Of a stretch of DNA of 6,340 bases, positions 1 through 6,268 are shown piece by piece. This DNA is from Sporichthyaceae bacterium. GTDB lineage: Bacteria; Actinomycetota; Actinomycetes; JACCUZ01. The stretch lies in the NCBI GenBank assembly GCA_013698395.1, contig JACCUZ010000373.1:1-6340 (forward strand), given 5' to 3'. The translations under genes and the position numbers were made by a program. A model generated the notes under the pieces. It searched no databases. It was not told where the DNA came from and saw only the letters and a list, made by a program, of their open reading frames with translations. The first letter of the stretch is position 1. Each line of letters begins with the position of its first letter.

Positions 1-1
1 C

Positions 2-598
2 CTGGCCGGTCCGGGTGGTCCGGAGTTCACCAAGCTGCTCGGCACCGGCGACGGCCGTACCTTCACCGCCCGCGACGCGGACCTCGGCCACTGGGGCATC
101 CTGGCGACCTGGCGGACCCCGGCCGACGCGGCCGCCTTCGAGGACGGGCCGGTCGCGCGTTCGTGGTCGCGGATCGCGACCGAGCGCCTGCGGGTGGACC
201 TGCGCCCGCTGTCGAGCCGGGGCCAGTGGTCGAGGCGCCGGCCGTTCGGTGACCCGATGCCCACGCCGTACGACGGGCCGGTCGCCGCCGTGACCCGGGC
301 GCGCATCAGGCCGCGCCGGCTGCTGACGTTCTGGCGCTCCGTCCCGCCCGTGTCCGCCGACCTGCACCGCTGCGCCGGGCTACGCCTGGCGGTCGGCATC
401 GGCGAGGCGCCGATCGGCGTGCAGGGCACTTTCAGCCTGTGGGACTCGGTCCCGGCGCTCACCGAGTTCGCACACCGGCGCGCACCGCACGTCGAGGCGG
501 TGCGGCGCACCGCCGAGGTCGGGTGGTACGCCGAGGAGCTGTTCGCCCGCTTCGCCGTCCTGGCGGTGGACGGCACCTTCAACGGGCGCGCGCCATGA
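2..598 (+). CDS. crtA: CrtA-like carotenoid (spheroidene) monooxygenase, 5' end missing
   Basis: This is the C-terminal 198 residues of a protein that begins before the window; I expect only a few dozen N-terminal residues to be missing, since CrtA-family proteins are roughly 230-250 aa. Recognition rests on remembered family blocks, numbered from the first visible codon: TKLLGTGDGRTFT (10-22), SSRGQWSRRRPFG (71-83), RPRRLLTFWR (103-112), GTFSLWD (142-148) and WYAEELFARF (175-184). CrtA of purple bacteria puts a keto group at C-2 of acyclic carotenoid ends, and a related Flavobacterium enzyme is a carotenoid 2-hydroxylase in myxol synthesis. Here it would oxidise the open end of a carotenoid at the membrane. 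The stop overlaps the next start (ATGA, 595-598), so the two genes are probably co-translated. Family assignment is fairly sure; whether the product is a ketone or an alcohol cannot be told. The partner CrtO/CruF genes 3.3 kb downstream support a carotenoid role. Confidence 0.8.
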   Translation: MAGPGGPEFTKLLGTGDGRTFTARDADLGHWGILATWRTPADAAAFEDGPVARSWSRIATERLRVDLRPLSSRGQWSRRRPFGDPMPTPYDGPVAAVTRARIRPRRLLTFWRSVPPVSADLHRCAGLRLAVGIGEAPIGVQGTFSLWDSVPALTEFAHRRAPHVEAVRRTAEVGWYAEELFARFAVLAVDGTFNGRAP

Positions 599-1191
599 CC
601 GGCGACCTGCTCCCGCTGGTGTTCACCAGCGGCTGGGCCAGCGGGGTCAACGCCTACGCGACCGTGCTCCTGCTCGGCCTGCTCGGGCGGTTCGCCGGGG
701 TCGACGCGGTGCCGGCCGGCCTCGAGCGCACCGACGTGCTGGTGGCGGCGGCGGTCCTCTACGCGGTGGAGTTCGTGGCCGACAAAATCCCGTACGTCGA
801 CTCGACCTGGGACGCGGTCCACACGGCGATCCGCCCCACGGTCGGTGCGGTGATCGGGCTGCTCGTCGCCGGCGACGCGGACTCGCTCGAGACGGCGGTC
901 CTCTCCGCCACTGGCGGTGTCACCGCACTGGTCTCGCACCTGGTCAAGACCGGCCTCCGGCTGGCCGTGAACACCTCACCGGAACCGGCGTCGAACATCG
1001 CGGTCAGCGTGGCCGAGGACTTCTCCGTCGCGGGGCTGATCGCGCTTGTCGTAGCTGCCCCGTGGGTGGCGGCCGGGATCGCGCTGGTGCTGCTCCTGAC
1101 CGGAGTGCTCCTCGTCGTACTCCTCGCCTCCCGCATCCGCCGCGGCCTTCGACGGCGCCGCGCCCAGCGGTCTACTGCCCAGCCTGGCTGA
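595..1191 (+). CDS. DUF4126-family integral membrane protein
   Basis: A 198-residue hydrophobic protein of the DUF4126 family, whose function is unknown. The start is ATG 595, which overlaps the stop of the crtA-like gene. An in-frame reading begins at 439, but its first 52 codons lie inside crtA and encode an Arg-rich, non-family sequence, so I reject that start. Family signatures are FTSGWASGVNAY (10-21) and the conserved block around residues 59-81, with EFVADKIPYVDS then WDAVHTAIRP. Hydrophobic stretches suited to membrane spans lie near 20-36, 47-62, 80-95, 100-118 and 148-178. The protein ends in a basic tail, RIRRGLRRRRAQR, that probably faces the cytoplasm. No Shine-Dalgarno motif precedes the ATG, so translation is probably coupled to crtA. 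The operon position suggests, but does not show, a link to carotenoids in the membrane. It converges on the minus-strand gene with only 9 bp between the stop codons. Confidence 0.85.
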   Translation: MTGDLLPLVFTSGWASGVNAYATVLLLGLLGRFAGVDAVPAGLERTDVLVAAAVLYAVEFVADKIPYVDSTWDAVHTAIRPTVGAVIGLLVAGDADSLETAVLSATGGVTALVSHLVKTGLRLAVNTSPEPASNIAVSVAEDFSVAGLIALVVAAPWVAAGIALVLLLTGVLLVVLLASRIRRGLRRRRAQRSTAQPG

Positions 1192-1207
1192 CGGGGCCGG
1201 TCAGGCC
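1186..1207. other. Small hairpin spanning the two convergent stop codons; possible weak bidirectional terminator
   Basis: CTGAC (1188-1192) and GTCAG (1200-1204) are inverted repeats around a 7-base GC-rich loop. The stem extends by GG/CC at 1186-1187 and 1206-1207 if G1205 is bulged. The arms contain the TGA stop of the DUF4126 gene and the TCA (reverse TGA) stop of the cyclase gene. There is no T-tract on either side, so this is not a classical intrinsic terminator. Because there are only 9 bp between the genes, it is the only visible structure that could separate the converging transcripts. Short stems of this size also occur by chance in GC-rich DNA. Confidence 0.25.
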
Positions 1208-3834
1208 TCCCGGTGCAGGACATACGCGACCGCGTCCTCGAGGGACATGCCCAGGCCCTCCTGGTAGGCCTGCTCCGCCGCTGCCTCGTCTAGGAAGGAG
1301 CGGGCCGCCGCTCCGACGTCACCCATGGAGGCTTTCGCGAGCGCCGGCAGGTCGCCGACCTCGGCCAGCAGCTTGTCCGAAGCCCCTACCAGGCGCAGGG
1401 CCCGCTCGTGACGGCCGCGAAGCAGGTCGACGTCGCCAAGCGAGTACAGCGCCCACGCGGTCCCCATCCCGCTGTCGATCTCCCGGAACGCCGAGAGCGC
1501 CGAACGAACCCGCTGCTCGGCCGCGTCGAGTGCGCCCGCTCCGCGGTCGGCGCCCGAAGCCATGAGCTGCGTGAGCGCCACCCAGTAGGTGTCGCCCAGG
1601 CCCTCGTACGTCGCCAGCGCGTCCTCGAACAGTGTCAACGCCTCCTCGGGACGGTCCTCGAGGACTGCGGCCACACCCAGGCCGTTGGAGCAGTCGGCCG
1701 ACGCGCGCCTGTTCCCGAGGGAGGTGTTCAGGTCCCGCGCTTCCGTCAACATCACCTTCGCGTGATCGAGGCGCCCGGTCTGCAGCTGGGCCCAGCCCAG
1801 GGTCGCGATCGCCTGCGCGATCTGGTCGGCGTCGCCGGACTCCCGGTAGATGGCCAGCGCCTCCTCGGCGAAGCGCAGGTTCGCCTCAGGGTCGTCGATC
1901 CAGGCGTGCAAGTTCGCGGCAGCGGTGAGGGCACGGGCACGGGGCAGCGTCCTTCCGGCCGCCGCCGGGAGCGCCAGGAGATCCGAGACCGTCCGGAGCC
2001 CCTCCCGGACGTGACCCCCGAGTCGCCAGAAGTCCCCGAGTGCCGCGGCCAGCCGCAGGCCGAGATCCGCCTCGCCCGACAGCAGGGCCCAGCCCAGCGC
2101 GGACCGGAAGTTGTCGTGGTCTGCCTCCAGCCGGCGGGTCCACTCCGCCTGGTCCGGGCCCACGAGTCCCCCGGATGCCTGTTCGGCCAGCGCGATCCAG
2201 CGCTCGGCGTGCCGGCGGCGGGTTCCCGGCTCATCCTGGGACTGCGAGAGCCGCTCGACCGCGAACTCGCGAACCGTCTCCAGCATGCCGAAGCGCTGTT
2301 CGCCCTCGGGTAGGTCGACGACGCGCAGCAGGTTCTTGTCGACCAGGGAGGCCAGGCCGTCCAACGTGTCCAGCCCGAGCTCGCCCTCCGGGTTGACCAC
2401 CGCATCCACCGCAGTCAGGTCCGCACCCCCGCTGAACACCGCCAGGCGGGAGAACATCCGCTGTTCCGCAGGGTCGAGCAGCTCGTGGCTCCACTCGATC
2501 GTCCGACGCAGGGTCCGCTGTCGCTCCGGGACGTTCCGGTCGGCGGTGGTCAACAGCGCAAGCCGCTGCTGCAGGCGCGCCAGCAGCTGTTCCGGAGTCA
2601 GCAGCTTCACCCGGCTGGCCGCGAGCTCGATCGCCAGCGGCAGCCCGTCCAGCCGGGCGGTGATCTCCGCCACGGCACGGGCGTTATCGGCCGTGACCCG
2701 GAAGTCCGGCCTGCTGGCTGCGGCCCGCTCGGCGAACAGTGCCACCGCCTCCAGCTGCGCAAGAGCCTCCAGATCGGGAAGGTGTCCAGGGTCGGGCAGC
2801 GCCAACGGAGGGACCGGGAACTGCTGCTCTCCGTAGACCTGCAGCGGGACACGGCTCGTGACCAGCGCCTTGACGCCGGGCGCACCGCGCAGCAGTGGCT
2901 CGAGGACCTGCGGGGCCGCATGCACGACCTGCTCGAAATTGTCGAGCACGAGCAGCAGCTTCTTCTCGCGCAGGTGATCGCTCACCGCGACGATCGGCGG
3001 CCGCCCCGCCTCCTCCCGCACCCGGAGGACTGTGCCGATCGTTGCCGCAACCAGGTCTGGATCGGTCACCGCCGACAGGTCGACGAAGAAGACACCGTCC
3101 GAGAAGTCGGCCAGCGCCTCCGTGGCGACCTCCAGCGCGAGCCGGGTCTTGCCCGTGCCGCCGGTCCCGGTCAAGGTCACCAGTCGGTTGGCCGCCAACA
3201 GCTCGCGCACCCGGTCGATCTCCGTGGACCGGCCGATGAACCGGGTGAGCTGCGAGGGCAGGTTGTTCGGCCGGGCGTCGAGTGTGCGAGGCGGCGGGAA
3301 GTCCTGCTCCAGCCCTTCGATGACCACCTGAAACAGCTGCTCGGCCCGGGTGAGGCCCTTGAGGCGGTGCTGGCCGAGATGGCGCATCCTTACACCCGGC
3401 GGCAGGCTCCGCTCGACCAGACACTGGGTCGCGTCCGAGAGGATCACTTGTCCGCCGTGCGCCGCCGCGGAGATCCTTGCGGCCCGGTTCACGTCCAGTC
3501 CGAGGTAGTTGTCACCACCCAGGATCCCCTCGCCGGTGTGCAGTCCCATCCGGGCCCGGACCGCGACCCCCTCCGGCCACGGGGCAGCCGCCAGCTCACG
3601 CTGCGCACTGACCGCGGCAAGTAGCGCACCGCTGGGCGACCCGAAAACCGCGAAGAAGGAGTCGCCCTCCGTGCTCACCTCGTGGCCGCCCCCCTCGGCG
3701 ATCGCTGCCCGGACGATGGCGTCGTGGCGGTGCTGGACCTCGCCGTACCGGTGCCCGAGCATCTCCAGCAGTTTGGTGGAGGCCTCCACGTCCGTGAACA
3801 GAAACGTGACCGTGCCGGTGGGGAGGTCTTCCAT
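1201..3834 (-). CDS. Class III nucleotide cyclase-domain / STAND ATPase / TPR protein
   Basis: An 877-residue multidomain signalling protein. I chose ATG 3834 because AGGAG lies 6 bases upstream on the minus strand and the family start MEDLPTGTVTFLFTD begins there; a GTG at 3861 would add nine unlikely residues. Residues 7-172 form an adenylate/guanylate cyclase domain: metal-binding Asp15 (FLFTD) and Asp58 (STEGDS), and transition-state Asn116 and Arg120 (VNRAAR). The usual base-selecting Lys and Asp are replaced by Ser54 and Asn109. Residues about 196-460 form a STAND/NB-ARC-like ATPase, with Walker A GTGGTGKT (223-230), Walker B LLLVLD (293-298), TSR and GLPLAIELAA motifs. From about 560 onward the protein is helical, with TPR-like repeats clearest around 660-830. 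Mycobacterial relatives such as Rv0386, Rv1358 and Rv2488c end in a LuxR-type helix-turn-helix; this one ends at SLEDAVAYVL without it. It lies between carotenoid genes, divergent from crtO, so a regulatory link is possible but inferred. The domain calls are firm; cyclase activity and ligand are unknown. Confidence 0.93.
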   Translation of the reverse strand: MEDLPTGTVTFLFTDVEASTKLLEMLGHRYGEVQHRHDAIVRAAIAEGGGHEVSTEGDSFFAVFGSPSGALLAAVSAQRELAAAPWPEGVAVRARMGLHTGEGILGGDNYLGLDVNRAARISAAAHGGQVILSDATQCLVERSLPPGVRMRHLGQHRLKGLTRAEQLFQVVIEGLEQDFPPPRTLDARPNNLPSQLTRFIGRSTEIDRVRELLAANRLVTLTGTGGTGKTRLALEVATEALADFSDGVFFVDLSAVTDPDLVAATIGTVLRVREEAGRPPIVAVSDHLREKKLLLVLDNFEQVVHAAPQVLEPLLRGAPGVKALVTSRVPLQVYGEQQFPVPPLALPDPGHLPDLEALAQLEAVALFAERAAASRPDFRVTADNARAVAEITARLDGLPLAIELAASRVKLLTPEQLLARLQQRLALLTTADRNVPERQRTLRRTIEWSHELLDPAEQRMFSRLAVFSGGADLTAVDAVVNPEGELGLDTLDGLASLVDKNLLRVVDLPEGEQRFGMLETVREFAVERLSQSQDEPGTRRRHAERWIALAEQASGGLVGPDQAEWTRRLEADHDNFRSALGWALLSGEADLGLRLAAALGDFWRLGGHVREGLRTVSDLLALPAAAGRTLPRARALTAAANLHAWIDDPEANLRFAEEALAIYRESGDADQIAQAIATLGWAQLQTGRLDHAKVMLTEARDLNTSLGNRRASADCSNGLGVAAVLEDRPEEALTLFEDALATYEGLGDTYWVALTQLMASGADRGAGALDAAEQRVRSALSAFREIDSGMGTAWALYSLGDVDLLRGRHERALRLVGASDKLLAEVGDLPALAKASMGDVGAAARSFLDEAAAEQAYQEGLGMSLEDAVAYVLHREA

Positions 3835-3840
3835 TGCCCG

Positions 3841-3845
3841 CTCCT
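3841..3845 (-). promoter_or_regulatory. Ribosome binding site of the cyclase-ATPase gene
   Basis: The minus strand reads AGGAG here, 6 bases before ATG 3834. This is the best Shine-Dalgarno match at any start in the window and it decides the start of the minus-strand gene in favour of 3834 over the GTG at 3861. Confidence 0.75.
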
Positions 3846-3870
3846 GTCTACATCCGAGCACGCCCTTTGA

Positions 3871-3898
3871 ACACTAGGGCCCGGGTCCCGGTCCGCAA
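3871..3898 (-). promoter_or_regulatory. Candidate promoter of the cyclase-ATPase gene
   Basis: On the minus strand TTGCGG (bases 3898-3893) is followed after 16 bases by TAGTGT (3876-3871), fitting the actinobacterial TTGnnn / TAnnnT pattern. Transcription would begin near 3864, giving a leader of about 30 bases that carries the AGGAG ribosome site. The -35 match is only three of six bases, so this is a plausible guess rather than a firm call. Confidence 0.35.
3881..3891. promoter_or_regulatory. Short palindrome in the divergent promoter region; possible operator
   Basis: CCGGG-T-CCCGG is a perfect inverted repeat with 5-bp arms, placed between the proposed -10 and -35 of the minus-strand promoter and about 10-20 bases upstream of the proposed -10 of crtO. 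A protein bound here could affect both directions. Arms this short and GC-rich are expected often by chance in such DNA, so the claim is weak. Confidence 0.2.
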
Positions 3899-3901
3899 AC
3901 C

Positions 3902-3907
3902 TAGACT
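3902..3907 (+). promoter_or_regulatory. Candidate -10 element for a leaderless crtO transcript
   Basis: TAGACT fits TAnnnT and ends 7 bases before the GTG start codon at 3915. This places the expected transcription start at or within a base of the start codon, the arrangement seen in leaderless actinobacterial mRNAs. The absence of any Shine-Dalgarno motif before GTG 3915 agrees. No convincing -35 hexamer is seen 16-18 bases upstream. A TTGAAC at 3867-3872 is 29 bases away, too far to pair with it. Confidence 0.45.
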
Positions 3908-3914
3908 CGCGCCG

Positions 3915-5477
3915 GTGACCCACCGGGACGTCGCGGTCGTCGGCAGCGGGCACAACGCCCTGGTCGCCGCCTGCTACCTGGCGCGCGCGGGGCTCGACGT
4001 CGAGGTGGTCGAGAGCGACACGGTGCTCGGTGGGGCGGTGTCCACCGTCGAGCGGTGGCCCGGATACGCCGTGGACCGGGGCTCCAGCGCGCACATCATG
4101 ATCCGCCACACCGGCATCGTCGAGGACCTGCGACTCGACGAGTGCGGCCTCACCTACCTCGACATGGACCCATGGGGGTTCGCGCCGTTCGGCCCGCCGG
4201 AGGATCAACAGGCCCTCACCTTTCACGTGTCGCTCGACGCGACCTGCGAGTCGATCGCGGCGATGTGCGGGGAGCGTGACGCGGCGGCCTACCACGCCTT
4301 CGCCGTCGACTGGGGCGCGCGCAACGAGGCGGTCTTCGCCGCGTTCCAGGACGCCCCGACGGCCGGGCGGCTCGGCCGCCACCTCTGGGGCGCCGGCAAG
4401 GCGTCCGGTGTCGGCGGTCTGGAGATGTCGCGGCAGTTCCTCCAGCCCGGTGATCAGCTGCTCGACGAGCTCTTCACCGACGAGCGGCTCAAGACCGCTC
4501 TGGCCTGGCTCGGGGCGCAGTCAGGCCCACCCACCTCCGAGGTCGCCACCGCAGACCTGGTGGGCTGGAACGCGTTGATGCACAAGGTCCCTCCCGGTCG
4601 CGCCGTGGGCGGCTCGGGTGCTCTGACGAACGCTCTTGCCGAGCGCCTGCGCCGCCTCGGCGGCTCCGTGCGCCTCGGCGACGGCTCGGCGGCCATCACC
4701 CGGTCCGGCGACCGGGTCACCGGGGTGCGCACCGACTCCGGCGACCACGTCGCGGCCAGTACCGTCGTGGCCGGCTGCCACGTGCTCACCACCCTCGAGC
4801 TGCTCGGCGACGCAGCGCTGCTCGCTCGCGCGACCACCGCCGTCCGGGTCGGCAACGGGCTGGGGATGGTGGTCCGCCTGGGCACTGTTGCGCTGCCGTC
4901 ATATTTGTCGGCAGCGCCACAGGCGCCGCCGTACTCGGCCATGCAGCTGCTCGCGCCCTCCCGCACCCATCTCCGCCGCGCCCACGGGGAGTTCACCGCC
5001 GGCCGTACGCCGACCGAGCCGGCCGTGCTCCTCATGACGTTCAGCGCTCTCGACCCGTCGATCGCCCCGGCCGGTCGGCACAACATCACCGCCTGGGCGC
5101 AGTGGCACCCCTACGAGCTGTCCACCGGCGAACGGTGGGACGACATCGCAGGCCGCGAGGCGGACAAGATCCTGGCCCAGGTCGACAATGCCGCACCCGG
5201 CTTCACCGACAGCATCGAGCACATGCACGTGCAGACGCCGCTGGACCTGGAACGCGAGATGGGCCTGCGACGCGGCAACGTCATGCACGTCGAGATGGGG
5301 CTGGACTCGATGTTCGGCTACCGCCCCTTGCCCGAGCTCGCGGGCTACCGCACGCCGGTGGGCGGGCTGTACCTCACCGGCGCCTCCACCCATCCCGGCG
5401 GCGGAGTGTTCGGCGCGAGCGGGCGCACGGCTGCGCGGGTCGTGCTCGCGGACCGCCGTCGACGGCGACGACGATGA
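3915..5477 (+). CDS. crtO: CrtO-type carotenoid ketolase (FAD-dependent, phytoene-desaturase-like)
   Basis: A 520-residue flavoprotein of the CrtI/CrtO superfamily. The start is GTG 3915, which begins just before the nucleotide-binding strand. An in-frame TTG at 3834 would add 27 Arg-rich residues across the promoter region and overlap the other gene's start, so I reject it. The N-terminal FAD fold shows VVGSGHNAL (8-16), the acidic end of beta-2 VVES (31-34) and GGAVSTVER (39-47). Other family blocks are DRGSSAHIMIRH (54-65), GAQSGPP (200-206), PPGRAVGGSGAL (226-237) and MHVEM (457-461). The C-terminal FAD motif is LTGASTHPGGGVFGASG (487-503). From memory, these blocks and the length are very close to the Rhodococcus beta-carotene ketolase CrtO, which adds a 4-keto group to the beta ring of beta- or gamma-carotene. 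A desaturase role is the main alternative. The protein ends in seven arginines. Its stop overlaps the cruF start (ATGA), and it heads the operon. Confidence 0.85.
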   Translation: MTHRDVAVVGSGHNALVAACYLARAGLDVEVVESDTVLGGAVSTVERWPGYAVDRGSSAHIMIRHTGIVEDLRLDECGLTYLDMDPWGFAPFGPPEDQQALTFHVSLDATCESIAAMCGERDAAAYHAFAVDWGARNEAVFAAFQDAPTAGRLGRHLWGAGKASGVGGLEMSRQFLQPGDQLLDELFTDERLKTALAWLGAQSGPPTSEVATADLVGWNALMHKVPPGRAVGGSGALTNALAERLRRLGGSVRLGDGSAAITRSGDRVTGVRTDSGDHVAASTVVAGCHVLTTLELLGDAALLARATTAVRVGNGLGMVVRLGTVALPSYLSAAPQAPPYSAMQLLAPSRTHLRRAHGEFTAGRTPTEPAVLLMTFSALDPSIAPAGRHNITAWAQWHPYELSTGERWDDIAGREADKILAQVDNAAPGFTDSIEHMHVQTPLDLEREMGLRRGNVMHVEMGLDSMFGYRPLPELAGYRTPVGGLYLTGASTHPGGGVFGASGRTAARVVLADRRRRRRR

Positions 5478-6268
5478 GCACGTACGTGGTGCGCCGCCCG
5501 CGCCGGTCACCCTCCGCAGCCGCCGCGTCGGGGCCGTGGCTCTTGGCGCTCAGCACAGTCGGCGCGCAGATCGCCTATCCGCTGGTCGAGGGCGCGTGGC
5601 TGCGCCGCGTCACCGTGGCCACCGTGGTGCTCTTCTTCGCCACCTGCGTGACCCATGCCCTGGTGCATCGCGGTGTGCGGTGGGCGGTCGGCCTGGTGGT
5701 CGTGACCGCGGGCGGCGGGCTGGTCGCGGAGGCGGTGGGGCTGCGGACCGGGCTGCCCTTCGGCGACTACCGCTACGCGGGTTCGCTCGGGCCGGAGCTG
5801 TTCGACGTACCCCTGGTCGTGCCCCTGGCCTGGACAATGATCGCCTACCCGGTGCTGCTCGCCGCTCAGCGGCTGACCCGGCTCGGGGCACCGCTCGTCG
5901 GGGGCTTCGGGATGACGGCGTGGGACGTGTTCCTCGACCCGCAGATGGTCGGCGACGGACACTGGCGGTGGGCCTCCCCCACGCCTGCGCTGCCCGGGGT
6001 CGACGGGATCCCGCTGACGAACTTCGCCGGGTGGTTCGCCGTCGGCACGCTGATGATGCTGCTGCTGACCGCGCTGCTCCCCCGCGACGACCCGGCTGCG
6101 CCAAGGGACGAGTGGGTGCCCGCAGCCCTGCTCGGCTGGACCTGGGTCGGGTACGTGCTGGGCAACCTGTTCTGGTTCGGGACAGCCTCGGTGGCTCTGG
6201 TCGGCGGCGTCGCGCTGGGGTTGCTGGTCGTGCCGTACCTGTGGTCGCTCTGGCAGGCGCGGGCATGA
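5474..6268 (+). CDS. cruF: CruF-type carotenoid 1',2'-hydratase (carotenoid biosynthesis membrane protein)
   Basis: A 264-residue polytopic membrane protein of the CruF / DUF422 family, which adds water across the terminal C-1',2' double bond of the open psi end of monocyclic carotenoids such as gamma-carotene and torulene, giving a 1'-hydroxyl. I chose ATG 5474, which overlaps the crtO stop as ATGA; a longer in-frame reading from 5102 is buried in crtO. Conserved blocks are AEAVGLRTGLPFGDYRY (85-101), the acidic/aromatic WDVFLDPQMVGDGHWRW (150-166) and GIPLTNFAGW (178-187). Hydrophobic spans lie near 22-38, 46-64, 68-88, 112-131, 139-155, 184-203 and 214-260. There is no Shine-Dalgarno motif before the ATG, so translation probably depends on crtO. 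Its stop overlaps the next start in the same way. Deinococcus also has crtO and cruF near each other, and uses both for deinoxanthin. Assignment is confident at family level. Confidence 0.9.
   Translation: MSTYVVRRPRRSPSAAAASGPWLLALSTVGAQIAYPLVEGAWLRRVTVATVVLFFATCVTHALVHRGVRWAVGLVVVTAGGGLVAEAVGLRTGLPFGDYRYAGSLGPELFDVPLVVPLAWTMIAYPVLLAAQRLTRLGAPLVGGFGMTAWDVFLDPQMVGDGHWRWASPTPALPGVDGIPLTNFAGWFAVGTLMMLLLTALLPRDDPAAPRDEWVPAALLGWTWVGYVLGNLFWFGTASVALVGGVALGLLVVPYLWSLWQARA

Noticed and set aside
439..594. N-terminal extension of the DUF4126 gene
   Set aside because: It lies inside the crtA-like gene and encodes an Arg-rich sequence unlike the family; ATG 595 with the ATGA overlap fits the family start.
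1408..2313. Plus-strand open frame of 301 codons opposite the TPR-like region
   Set aside because: The product is a low-complexity Arg/Gly/Pro-rich sequence with no domain; the minus-strand frame is continuous and coherent throughout.
2485..3624. Long open frame (379 codons) on the plus strand opposite the cyclase-ATPase gene
   Set aside because: Its product is rich in Arg, Gln and Pro with no recognisable domain, while the minus strand carries unmistakable Walker motifs in the same DNA. Long antisense frames are usual in GC-rich genes.
3867..3907. TTGAAC paired with TAGACT as a full crtO promoter
   Set aside because: The spacer is 29 bases, far outside the 16-19 normally used.
3834..3914. 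TTG start giving a crtO product 27 residues longer
   Set aside because: The extra residues are basic and lack similarity to the FAD fold, and the region carries promoter-like elements and the other gene's ribosome site.
5102..5473. Upstream extension of the cruF frame
   Set aside because: It is a shadow of crtO coding sequence; the hydrophobic CruF protein begins after ATG 5474.
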